44,061 bases of DNA from Verrucomicrobiales bacterium (GTDB lineage Bacteria > Verrucomicrobiota > Verrucomicrobiia > Verrucomicrobiales > DEV007): the NCBI GenBank assembly GCA_028280355.1, contig JANQMB010000248.1, forward strand, positions 1 to 44,061. Direction: 5' to 3'. The position numbers were made by a program, and so were the translations under genes. The notes under the pieces are model-generated. The model worked only from the letters and a program-made list of their open reading frames with translations, was not told the origin of the DNA and made no database searches. The stretch's first letter is position 1. The number at the start of each line of letters is the position of its first letter. This document shows positions 13,721-22,500 of the stretch, piece after piece.

Positions 13721-14209
13721 ATGAAACGATTCCCCCCGCCGTGGATTGCGGACACGTTGTTTCCCGCGACGGTGGTCGGATACTTCGCCTGGTGGACCCA
13801 CCTTCACTTCCTCTCCGACCTCTGGCACGGCGTTTGGGGTTACTCGTACTACGCGCCGCTGCCCTATTACTCGGGAGAGTGGGCAAGCAGCTCATACAGC
13901 CTGCCGGATCAGTTTCTGTTCATCACGTTTGCCGCAGGCGCAATGGCTATTGGAGCCCTACTCTGGACCATGCCGCGATCGCTCCCAGGAAAGATGATGA
14001 CCCTTCTTGCGCTACTGTGCGTGTTCGGGAGCGCGCTCTACTCCACTACATCTCATCGCCGGCAGGAACTTTTTGCCGATGGGACACGACAGCTTATCCT
14101 GCGCCTAGAGAGTAAGGAGCGGCTTGATTCCTATGATGAACACATCCTCGAAGCAGCGAAGGCTACGTATGACGAATACGTTCGCCGCAAAGGGCAAATT
14201 CAAGAATGA
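13721..14209 (+). CDS. membrane protein of unknown function (cassette-like gene)
   Basis: The 162-residue product has a first hydrophobic segment near residues 8-25, an aromatic-rich loop (YSYYAPLPYYSGEW), two more membrane helices (FLFITFAAGAMAIGALLW and MMTLLALLCVFGSALY), and a charged cytoplasmic tail (ELFADGTRQLILRLESK...YVRRKGQIQE). It is preceded closely by an attC-like palindrome, as a gene cassette would be. Its GC content is lower than that of the chromosome genes. No family is recognised. Confidence 0.65.
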   Translation: MKRFPPPWIADTLFPATVVGYFAWWTHLHFLSDLWHGVWGYSYYAPLPYYSGEWASSSYSLPDQFLFITFAAGAMAIGALLWTMPRSLPGKMMTLLALLCVFGSALYSTTSHRRQELFADGTRQLILRLESKERLDSYDEHILEAAKATYDEYVRRKGQIQE

Positions 14210-14380
14210 GGTGCAACACCGCAATGCAACTGAACATGACGAGTTACATTTCCTTTCCTCCAGAAACCCCTACATTCGTAGGACGAGGAGTTCCGGCCGG
14301 AACGAAAGGCTCTGAGACGGCCAATGACCTATATGTTGCACTTACCTTTGAATCCCCACATTGATCCTACAAGAGTATGC

Positions 14381-14463
14381 ACTCAACCCTTAATCCTTCA
14401 GTCACGGCACCTGTGAAGCAGGTGCGCCCCCCCGACAACGGGTGGCTGATGCCAGACGTTCAG
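14381..14463 (+). repeat. attC-like imperfect palindrome, copy B
   Basis: ACTCAAC (14381-14387) fits the RYYYAAC box of attC. TCAGTCAC pairs with GTGGCTGA with one G-T pair. The centre is a perfect 7-bp hairpin (GCACCTG/CAGGTGC). The right end GACGTTCAG has GTT but not the full GTTRRRY box. It shares its 9-nt and 12-nt end blocks with copy A. Confidence 0.48.
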
Positions 14464-14464
14464 A

Positions 14465-14923
14465 ATGAACGACGCTACTGAAGTTACCGTGAACGCCCAA
14501 TCGGAGTTCTTCCGAAGCGGCCTCGTCGCAGTTGGGGTCGGGGGCTTATCTTGGCTTGTTCAGATCCTTGGTCATGGCGGCTTCGCATTTGCTGGCTTCG
14601 CTTGCGCTGTAGCTTTCGGAGCGCATGCCTTAAGCTCTCTGTACCGCGGTGATCGGACTTTACGTGTAGACAATGATGGAATTTCCTGGAGATCGAAACG
14701 AGGCCGTGAGCGATCGATAGAGTGGCGCGATGTATCTGCTGTGCATCTTGAGCGCACGGTGACGAGGCCGTATACAGGACCCAAGAGTGTCACGTTGAGT
14801 GTTGAAGGGCGTTGGACTTCCGTTGAGATACCCCGGGAGTTTTCGAGCAACAGAGATTTGAACTCTGCGTTGATTGAATTGGCAGGACAGAAGACGAACG
14901 TAGAAAGGGGTTGGATCTACTAG
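14465..14923 (+). CDS. membrane protein with PH-like domain (cassette-like gene)
   Basis: The 152-residue product has two hydrophobic segments in residues 19-58 (LVAVGVGGLSWLVQILG and FAFAGFACAVAFGAHAL). A soluble beta domain follows (TLRVDNDGISWRSKRGRER, SIEWRDVSAVHLERT, SVTLSVEGRWTSVEI), which resembles bacterial PH-like domains fused to paired helices. It lies 2-5 nt behind an attC-like site. Its role is unknown; the fold call is a resemblance only. Confidence 0.62.
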   Translation: MNDATEVTVNAQSEFFRSGLVAVGVGGLSWLVQILGHGGFAFAGFACAVAFGAHALSSLYRGDRTLRVDNDGISWRSKRGRERSIEWRDVSAVHLERTVTRPYTGPKSVTLSVEGRWTSVEIPREFSSNRDLNSALIELAGQKTNVERGWIY

Positions 14924-15312
14924 ACGCCTTCCTTTCATATACCAGCTCCACCCTCGCTTTCTTGCATCGCCCTGGCGCTCCGATGGCGCCTAGCGCCTTC
15001 CTCGCGTTCTCCCGGCTGGCGTTATTCCTTCGCCTCCTCGGGACGCATGTCCCACCTCCCCTGTGCCGTCCAGTAGAAGTCGGCCGCCGCTTTGGGGTGA
15101 CGAGCGGCCACCCTCCATCAGCGCTCCGGCGCCCCCGTTCGCGGTGCTCCAGAATCATCCGGTCGCGCTGAAGATTGAGACGGAAGCGGGACGGAAACTC
15201 AGACGATTGACCCCCAAAAGATGCGGCCACGAGTGACCGGGACGGACTTCCTGCGGCCTGCGCCCCCCCTGACATTGACCGCTTAATAAATAGATGGAAA
15301 ATAACAAAAAAC
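14924..15312. other. intergenic stretch without a supported gene
   Basis: Readings through these 390 bases lack initiation signals and typical composition. The left two thirds is GC-rich. The last 40 bases before the NERD gene are strongly AT-rich and probably hold its promoter. No attC-like block is found here. Confidence 0.45.
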
Positions 15313-15327
15313 ATGATAATTATAACC

Positions 15328-15882
15328 ATGTCGGTGGTTCGGGGATGGATCGGTGAGGTTGTTGTGGGGCTCTCAATGCGGCTTTCTCTTGATCGGAAGG
15401 TCTATCGTCCCTTCCACAACATCATTGTCCCCTCGAAACGTGGGACGGCACAGATCGATCACCTTCTGGTTTCCCCATTCGGGATCTTCGTTGTTGAGAC
15501 CAAGAATTTCAGTGGTCACATCTTTGGGTCAGAACACTCCCAGCGTTGGACTCAATGCTTCGGGCGAAATAAGTTCACCTTCCAGAACCCACTTCGGCAG
15601 AATTTTGGGCACATCAAAGCTCTGTCGAGCTATTTGGGGCTCAAGAACCAGTATTTTCATTCGGTGATTCTCTTCGTGGGCGATTGCTCGATTCGGACTC
15701 CAGTCCCCGACAACGTCATCTGTGGAGGCGGGCTCTCTTCCTTTCTCGGTCGGCATCGCGAGGTTCACTTCTCGGATTCTGAGGTCGCCAGGATCTCGGC
15801 TGTGTTGGGCGCTCTCAAACGTGATCGCTCCCTCAACCGGCGAGCGCATCTGAAGTCTCTTCGGGAGCGTTTTGGGGTCTGA
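15328..15882 (+). CDS. NERD-domain (nuclease-related) protein
   Basis: The NERD core is clear: RGWIGEVVV at the start, then RGTAQIDHLLVSPFGIFVVETKNFSGHIFG, with the D of QIDH and E-x-K of VETK as the restriction-endonuclease-like catalytic residues. The product is 184 residues from ATG 15328; ATG 15313 would add five. NERD proteins are predicted DNA nucleases and often accompany plasmids, helicases or defence genes. Here it stands alone in the accessory island with an AT-rich upstream region. The C-terminal half has no further domain that I recognise. Confidence 0.85.
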   Translation: MSVVRGWIGEVVVGLSMRLSLDRKVYRPFHNIIVPSKRGTAQIDHLLVSPFGIFVVETKNFSGHIFGSEHSQRWTQCFGRNKFTFQNPLRQNFGHIKALSSYLGLKNQYFHSVILFVGDCSIRTPVPDNVICGGGLSSFLGRHREVHFSDSEVARISAVLGALKRDRSLNRRAHLKSLRERFGV

Positions 15883-16058
15883 CTCTTGCGCTCCTCCGAC
15901 CGTTCTCGATGTTCAGAATTGCCCCGCTGCTCTGCTCCCCCACCTCACCGACCAACTCCCGCTCGGATAAGTGTGCCACAGCTATATATAGTCTTGACCT
16001 CGCTACCCGCCGCGACCGGTCATAGCTCGTCATAGCTCTTCGCTGAGAACCAGATCAC

Positions 16059-16898
16059 TTAGGTTTTCTGCTCTCCTTTGAGCCTATCTCTTCCTGGGCT
16101 TGCAACATTGGTAGAGCCGGTGCCTATTCTGCGTGAATTCTTGGCGAAGATCCTCTCAAGCGGCTCAAGCCACCAGTCAATTGGGTGACAGTCACGAACG
16201 TCCCATCCTGTTTTCGCAAAGAGGGAATCTCTGAGTGCCGAACAGAGCGAATGAGCTGTCTGGCAAGCCCAGCGTGCTACAGAACGGTCTTCCATGATCG
16301 TTCGGAATCCGGGAGTGTAATCTCTTGTAATTGGGTGAGCTCGATGCCCGATTCGAGATATGAGCTTATCAAGTTCCTTCCCTCTGCTAACGACATCTCC
16401 TCTGTTGCGCATCTTCGTTTGAGACGCTTTTGGGTGAACTATAGCGTTACGGACATCGCATAGGAGGGCATAATTCTCGTGAAGATCTCCGCCCTTATCG
16501 AAAGCGGAGCTACCGAGCTGGTGGAATGCGCGTTGATATTTGAGTTTCGGTGAAGCTTTTAGGTCTTCTAGATCCTCTAGCCAAGACCCCAGAACTGCGA
16601 GATCCCTGAGCTCATCGCAGAGACTACCTGCTTTCTTTTCGCGTGGCAGGGTAAACGCAATGTCCTCGATGAACCCTTCGCAAGCGATGGCTGCGAAAAG
16701 AATGGACTCGCGGGAACGTATCGTTTGTGAGTAGTCGGGACTCCATGACCCAGACCAGTTCGGCGGCGGTTTGGATTGAGCTTCAGAGGCTTGCAGGGCA
16801 ACTGCAGCTGAACTAAACCAAGGCGGCGACGCTGGCTCAGAGGCGTAGTAAGTATATCGAGGATCATCGTCCCTTGGCTCGTCACGTTGCCTCGTCAT
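16059..16898 (-). CDS. HEPN-motif protein, possible RNase or abortive-infection factor
   Basis: The 279-residue product shows RNAIVH (R150-x4-H155), the R-x4-6-H signature of HEPN RNases, in the context LLCDVRNAIVHPK. An earlier helix (RESILFAAIACEGFIEDIAF) resembles the conserved acidic helix of such all-alpha domains. HEPN proteins are RNA-cutting effectors in toxin-antitoxin, Abi and other defence systems. Tail and N-terminus are charged and probably disordered. Position beside NERD and HicBA supports a defence role, but the HEPN call rests on motif and helical pattern only. Confidence 0.6.
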   Translation of the reverse strand: MTRQRDEPRDDDPRYTYYASEPASPPWFSSAAVALQASEAQSKPPPNWSGSWSPDYSQTIRSRESILFAAIACEGFIEDIAFTLPREKKAGSLCDELRDLAVLGSWLEDLEDLKASPKLKYQRAFHQLGSSAFDKGGDLHENYALLCDVRNAIVHPKASQTKMRNRGDVVSRGKELDKLISRIGHRAHPITRDYTPGFRTIMEDRSVARWACQTAHSLCSALRDSLFAKTGWDVRDCHPIDWWLEPLERIFAKNSRRIGTGSTNVASPGRDRLKGEQKT

Positions 16899-16935
16899 AG
16901 CATCTAGTCATTCCTCCAGTTTTGGTTTCGGGAGA

Positions 16936-17055
16936 CTACGTTGCCGCGCGTACGACCAGGAGGCCGACGGCGGCCGCCGCCAGAAAGGCAGTCCCCACAC
17001 TCCCACACCACATATCCCTCATTTGCCCGATCGTGTGCCGATGAGGTGTGCTCAT
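16936..17055 (-). CDS. possible 39-aa membrane peptide
   Basis: This short frame (MSTPHRHTIGQMRDMWCGSV...) ends in one membrane helix (TAFLAAAAVGLLVVRAAT) and lies 37 nt upstream of the HEPN-motif gene on the same strand. Such a peptide could be a membrane partner of the downstream protein. There is no Shine-Dalgarno sequence, and the composition could also arise by chance in GC-rich DNA. The 260 bases between it and hicB hold nothing that I can support. Confidence 0.3.
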   Translation of the reverse strand: MSTPHRHTIGQMRDMWCGSVGTAFLAAAAVGLLVVRAAT

Positions 17056-17314
17056 GCAAACGGGAAACTCGGAGAGTCTACAATATTCACCGGAGCCAGT
17101 GGCCGAGGAATCACCCACACCCCCGTTTTTCAGGCATCCTCAATATAGAAGACGGACTCCCCCAACCCATTAGTGAGTTATGGAGAAAGCCATGAAACGT
17201 GGAAATTATAGGCAAATGGCACCTTCCTGTGTTATCTTCCCTATCCTTCCACTGCTGGTTTCACACGACGCACCTTGATTCCGACCCCCTGTTCGATACA
17301 TCTTCAGATACACG

Positions 17315-17680
17315 ATGAAGGTTGGCGATGAGATCCCCCTGCGGGTTGTGATCTACCAGGAGGACGGCGAGTGGATCGCCCACCTCCTGGAGATGGATCT
17401 CGTGGGCTCGGGCGACACTCCGGAGGAAGCGGAGGCCGAACTCGCAGAAGCCTTCGCGGCCCAGATCACGTTCTGCATTCAGAAGGGCATTAGCCCTTGG
17501 CGGCCGGCACCTCGGAAGTACTTTACCCTCTGGAACAAAATCCAGGAAGAGAGGCTGACTGGCGCCTTCGGGGAGGCGCCGGCGAGAAGCGAACGGATGG
17601 TCAGTTCGATGAGCTACCGGAGCTCAGACCGTCGCAAGTATCTGCGACGGGCGGGGTTTGAGATGGTGGGGGCTGGCTAG
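17315..17680 (+). CDS. hicB: HicB-family antitoxin
   Basis: The 121-residue product opens with the HicB fold: LRVVIYQEDGEWIAHLLEMDLVGSGDTPEEAEAELAEAF, the partial RNase-H-like domain typical of HicB. The C-terminal part is basic and may bind DNA or the toxin. It lies directly before hicA with no spacing (the stop codon ends at 17680, hicA begins at 17681). HicB antitoxins block the HicA RNase and often repress their own operon. The order hicB-hicA is the less common one but is known. Confidence 0.82.
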   Translation: MKVGDEIPLRVVIYQEDGEWIAHLLEMDLVGSGDTPEEAEAELAEAFAAQITFCIQKGISPWRPAPRKYFTLWNKIQEERLTGAFGEAPARSERMVSSMSYRSSDRRKYLRRAGFEMVGAG

Positions 17681-17914
17681 GTGGCGAAGGCTCTCACTTA
17701 CCAAGAGGTTCTGAAACGGCTGAAGAAGCATGACCGCCGCTTCGCCTTCTACGCCAGTGGCGGCAAGGGAAGCCACCAGATGATCGAACACCCGGACATC
17801 AACGGAGAAGCGCGATCCGCACCGATCCCCTGCCACAAGGGGAAGACCGTCTCCAAGGGTGTTCTCGGCAGCATCAGGCGAGCATTCGATCTGCCGAAGG
17901 ATATCTGGGAGTAG
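17681..17914 (+). CDS. hicA: HicA-family mRNA interferase toxin
   Basis: The 77-residue product starts at GTG directly after hicB. It has the HicA double-stranded RNA-binding-like pattern: YQEVLKRLKKHDRRF, then GGKGSHQMIEHP with H32 as the likely catalytic histidine, then PCHKGKTVSKGVLGSIRRAF. HicA toxins cut mRNA independently of the ribosome and are neutralised by HicB. The motif set is complete, so the pair looks functional. It lies at the right edge of the accessory island. Confidence 0.87.
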   Translation: MAKALTYQEVLKRLKKHDRRFAFYASGGKGSHQMIEHPDINGEARSAPIPCHKGKTVSKGVLGSIRRAFDLPKDIWE

Positions 17915-18094
17915 GATGCATGTGCGTGCTTGCCGAACAGAATATTCGGTTTGCAACCGTTGCAAACCCCATCTCGGACACGATGGTCAAACAAATCGGT
18001 TGATCGAATCGACCGCCGCGAGGATGTAGCGAGACGCCCCCCCCTCCCAGGCTGCGACCTCGCGTCGCAGTAACGTATCCGCCCCCCCAAGCAA

Positions 18095-18646
18095 ATGTTG
18101 AACATGCTCCCCACCAAATCGCTTCTCCGAACCGCCCTTTTCACTCTTGCCCTCACCGCGACCACCAGCTCGCCGGCAGGAGATCTGAGCGACAAAGACT
18201 TCGCCGTCCTGGAGAAGGACATCAAGGCGATGTCGCAAGCCTTTGCGGACGGCAATCTCGAGGTCTTCTTAACCAAGACCCATCCGGCGATCTATAAGAT
18301 CACGGGCGGTAAAGAGAACTTTGAGACCATCCTGAAAGAGGGCGTCAAACAGCTTAGGGAGACCGGGATCAAGATCCTCTCGGACGAAGTCCAGAAACCC
18401 GATCGCACCTACCTCTCCGGGAAAGACGAGGTCTGCTTTGTCCCCAAGACCTCCATCATGAAGATGGGTGAGCAGAAGGTGAAGTCGAAGGGCTTCATGC
18501 TCGCCGTCAGGAGCGCCGACGGCCCGTGGCTCTATCTGGACGGCAGCGGCTTGGCGAAGAACCCCGATCTGCTCTGGACCCTGTTCCCCGACTTGCCGAA
18601 GGACCTGAAGATGCCCGATTCGTCGATGGAGCTCATCGAGGAATAG
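18095..18646 (+). CDS. secreted protein of unknown function
   Basis: The 183-residue product has a signal peptide (MLPTKSLLRTALFTLALTATTSSPAG; ATG at 18104 would be a shorter start). The mature part (DFAVLEKDIKAMSQAFADGN, then LEVFLTKTHPAIYKITGG...) looks like an NTF2/SnoaL-like alpha-beta protein, with a terminal LPKDLKMPDSSMELIEE. Proteins of this type are common in Verrucomicrobiota but uncharacterised. It converges with the gene at 18769-19446, and a stable hairpin lies between. Confidence 0.78.
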   Translation: MLNMLPTKSLLRTALFTLALTATTSSPAGDLSDKDFAVLEKDIKAMSQAFADGNLEVFLTKTHPAIYKITGGKENFETILKEGVKQLRETGIKILSDEVQKPDRTYLSGKDEVCFVPKTSIMKMGEQKVKSKGFMLAVRSADGPWLYLDGSGLAKNPDLLWTLFPDLPKDLKMPDSSMELIEE

Positions 18647-18712
18647 GTGCGCCTTCAGAGCGTTTTAGAACGCGTGGTTATCCTCTAGGTGGGAGTCGGC
18701 ATCGCACCCAAC

Positions 18713-18733
18713 GGCGCTCTCATCGAGAGCGCC
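18713..18733. terminator. hairpin between convergent genes
   Basis: A perfect 9-bp stem (GGCGCTCTC/GAGAGCGCC) with a 3-nt loop lies between two convergent genes. There is no T-tract on either strand, so a terminator role is inferred from position. Confidence 0.45.
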
Positions 18734-18768
18734 CTACCCGCGCTGTCGCGCGAAGGTTCAGGAAGCCC

Positions 18769-19446
18769 CTACTGTCGCCTATCCGCCGGCTTTGAGGTCG
18801 AGCGATAGAACTTCTGCGGGTTCGCCCCGACCGGCACGCTGGCCAGGGTGCTGGGGGTCGCCGATGGGCCGACGAGCTGTTGCCCTTCGACGCCCCAGGT
18901 CTTGAGGTCGGTGGAGCTCTCGGTGGTCACCACCGAGGCGACCGTCGGCGCGGGGTCGACTTTGAGATCGAGCGTGCCGGCGGCGGCACCGGCCACCAGC
19001 GCGAGCCCCTCGGGTTTCTGGGCGGGGCGGCTGGCGAACAGCTGGTTGGTCGGGATCAGCAGGCCGAAGAGGCTCAGCTGGGCGCTGCTGCCCGCGGTGA
19101 TCGGGAAGCGGATGCGCCAGCCGGCGGCGACGAAGATCGGCTTCTCGAAACTCTGGGTGTAGTACTCGGTCGTGGTCGTGTCACTCGGGTTGTAGTTGCG
19201 CAGGAAATACGGGTGCGTGATGGCACCGGTGGGGGCGATCAGGTCGAACTTCTGCTGCGAGGGGTTCGCCCTGTCCGCGGTGGCGACGTCGATACGGACG
19301 TGGAAGCCGGCGGGGACGATGTACTGGGAGTTCGAGCCGATGAGCTTGGCGGCGAAGGGCGCGGTCTGGGCGGCGCCCTCGGTCGGGGCGGCGAGCTGGA
19401 TGGCGGCGAGGGCCAGGATGCTGACGGGGAGTGCTTGTCTTTTCAT
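18769..19446 (-). CDS. secreted protein with verrucomicrobial STDLKTW...KFYRS tail
   Basis: The 225-residue product has a signal peptide (MKRQALPVSILALAAIQLAAPTEGAAQ), a beta-rich middle (YIVPAGFHVRIDVATAD, YTQSFEKPIFVAAGWRIRFP), and the C-terminal motif TESSTDLKTW...NPQKFYRS. This tail is a recurring end of exported verrucomicrobial proteins, so it supports the taxonomic guess. No enzyme motif is seen. It lies upstream-to-downstream after putA on the same strand with 70 nt between. Confidence 0.8.
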   Translation of the reverse strand: MKRQALPVSILALAAIQLAAPTEGAAQTAPFAAKLIGSNSQYIVPAGFHVRIDVATADRANPSQQKFDLIAPTGAITHPYFLRNYNPSDTTTTEYYTQSFEKPIFVAAGWRIRFPITAGSSAQLSLFGLLIPTNQLFASRPAQKPEGLALVAGAAAGTLDLKVDPAPTVASVVTTESSTDLKTWGVEGQQLVGPSATPSTLASVPVGANPQKFYRSTSKPADRRQ

Positions 19447-19517
19447 ACCACCCTATAGCCTAGCGGGGCCAGGCGCCCGGTGGACAGCACATTCGCAGAA
19501 GTCCCCGCCAGCTGCCG

Positions 19518-22500
19518 TCAGGTGGATTCGCGGAAACGCGGCAGCACGTTGCCGTATCGGTGGGTGGTCTCGGAGACCGCCTGCTCTTTGAACCAGTGCC
19601 GCAGCTCGAGCCTGCCGTTGGCCAGAATGGGGTCGGTGATGACCGGGGCGTGGATCCGGTTGGCGAACTCGTAGACCTCGAGCGGCGCCCCGCCGGGGGC
19701 GCGGATCACCGAGGGCAACTCGTCGTCACCGAGGTGGCGCAGGCGCCTGGCGAACTCGCTCTCCCCCTCGCGCACCAGGCGCAGCCCGGGGATGCGCTCG
19801 CAGGCGTCGAGGTCCTCGGAGGGCTCGCCGCCCGGGACGCTGAGGTCGAGGGGGATGCCGGTCACCGCGGTGGCCAGCGCCGCCAGCGTGCAGGTGCGCT
19901 CGAGCTCGCTCCCCCCGCTCGCCCGGAACAGCATGCGGCGGTGCGGCCGGTAGCGCAGGACGTTGCGCTCGCCGAGCAGGCCGCTGGGGTCGTGCTCGGC
20001 GCAGAAGATCTTACGGAAGGCCCAGCCGTAGTTCCAGCCGGCGACCCCCAGGCGCTCGCGGTCCTCGGGCGAGATCAGCCTCTTGCGAACCTCACCCAAG
20101 AATTTGCTAGCGACATCCCCCGGAGTCTCGCGCTGTTCGGGCAGGGCGACCTGCTCCCAGTCCGCGAAGGCCAGCACGTAATCGGGCCCGCCCGCCTTGG
20201 CCCCCGGCCCGAACACCGAGTGCCCCCAGCCCCCGAAAGGCTGCCGGCGGACGATCGCCCCGGTGATCGGGCGGTTGATGTAGGCGTTGCCCACCTCCAC
20301 CTTCGCGCCCCACTCGGCGATCTCCCGCGAATCGAGGCTCTGGATGCCGCCGGTGAGCCCGAAGTCCCCCGAGTTCTGCAGGGCGATCGCCTCCGCGAGG
20401 TTCTTCACGCAGACCAGCCCCAACACCGGCCCGAAGCACTCGGCCTTGAAGAACTCGCCGTCGGGGCGCACCCCGAGCTTGATGCCCGGCGACCAGAGAT
20501 GGGGGTTGTCGCCCACCTGCCTGGGCTCCAGGAGCCACTCCTCACCCTCGTCGAGCTGGGTCAGGGCGCGGGTGAGATCCCTGCCGGGCGGGTCGACGAG
20601 CGGCGTGACGACCGACTTGGTGTCCCAGGCCGGCCCCACCTTCAAACTCTGCGCCGCGTCGCGCAGCTGGCGGCGGAAATCGATGCGCTCGTAGACCTCC
20701 TTCTCGACCAGCGCCAGGCTGGCCGCCGAGCACTTCTGGCCGGCGTGTCCGAAGGCCGAACGCGCGAGGTCCTTGGCCGCCTGTTCGGGGTCGGCGGCGG
20801 CCGTGATGACCATGGCGTTCTTGCCGCTGGTCTCCGCCATCAACCGGATGTCCGGCTTCCAGCCGCGGAACATGTCGCCGGTGTCGTAGGCGCCGGTGAG
20901 CACGACCGTGTCGACGCGGCGGTCGGTGATCAGGGCCTTGCCGACCTCGTCGTCCGGACAGGGCAAGAACTGCAAGACGTCCTTCGGCACCCCCGCCTCC
21001 CACAACTGCTTGGCGAGCAACGAGGAGCTCAACACCGCCTGGGGCGCGGGTTTGAGGATCACCGCGTTGCCGGCCATCACCGCGGCCAGGACCCCGCTGG
21101 CCGGGATCGCGTAGGGGAAGTTCCACGGCGGCGCGACCACCACGACCCCCCTGCCCTTCGGGACGCAGTCGGCCAGCCCCTCGGCCTCGAAGGCGCGCGC
21201 GTAGTAGTTGGCGAAGTCGGTCGCCTCCGACACCTCGACGTCGGCCTCGGCGACCGCCTTGGCGCCGTCGAGGACCATGCAGCCGATCGCCTCGTCGCGC
21301 CCCTGGGCGATCACCGCCGCGACCTCGCGCAGGACCCGTGCGCGCTCCTCGTCCGGCTTCAAGCTCCAGGTCTGGAAAGCGCGCGCGGCCACGCGCAGCG
21401 CCTCGTCGACATCGGCCTCCCCGGCCAGCGCGTGCCGGTAGGCGACGCGCCCCGGGCAGGAGCGGTCGAACACCTCCGCCTCCGCCGCCCCGTCCCGTTC
21501 GTCCCCGTCGATCTGGAGCGGGACGAACTCGGGCTCGCCGTCGCGCCAGCGGTCGAGGGCCGCAGAGATCCAGCGCCTGTTCGCCGGCAGGCTCCAATCG
21601 GTATCGGGGGCGTTCGCGAAAGGTTGGCCGGCAGGGTCGGCCACGATCTCCTCGCTGCCCCGGTCCTGAACCCTCCTGGGCTCGGACGACACCGTCAGGA
21701 CGCGCGCGCAGGCGTCGAGGAAGCGCCCCTTCTCGCTCTGCCACTCGGCCGAGCCCGGTTTCATCGGAAACAGGTTGCGCAGGAAATTCTCCTCCGAAGT
21801 GTTCTCGTCGAGCCGCCGGATCAGGTAAGCCAGGGCCGAGTGAAAGTTGTCGCGGCGTGCGACCGGAGCATAGACGAGGATGTCGGAGGCCGCCTCCTTC
21901 AGCGCCGCCACCTGGTGGTTCGCCATGCCCTCCAGCATCTCGAACTCGACCCGCTCGGCCGTCCCATACATCTCGGCGGCGAGCATCCCGTAGGCGACGT
22001 CGAACAGGTTGTGGCTGGCGATCCCGACGCGCACCGCCGCGGCGTGGTCGGCGCGGCAGGCGAAGTCGACCATCTTCTTGTAGTTCGCATCGACGTCGAC
22101 CTTGTTGTCGTACGGCGCCTGCTCCCAGCCGTGCAGCGAGGCCTCGACCTGCTCCATGGCCAGGTTCGCCCCCTTGACGATGCGCACCTTGATGCCCGCC
22201 CCGCCGCGGGCCTGGCGGACCAGCGCCCAGGCGGTGAGGTCGGCCTGCACCTGGGCCGAGTCGGGGAGGTAGGCCTGCAGGACGATCCCCGCCTCGAGGT
22301 CGACGAACTCTGGCTCGTCGAGCACCGCCTTGAAGGCCTCGGTGGTCAGGTGCAGGTCGCGGTATTCCTCCATGTCGAGGTTGACGAACTTCCGGTGCGC
22401 CCTGCCCCCCGCGTCGATGTACGGGTGGGTCTGCGCGGCGCGGTAGATGGCGCGCAGGCGCTCCTTCACCTCCTCCAGGCTGGCCTCGAAGGCGACCAGG

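Noticed and set aside
16019-16040. Tandem TCATAGCTC repeat near the end of the HEPN-motif gene
   Set aside because: It has only two copies of about ten bases; this is easily chance and has no linked structure.
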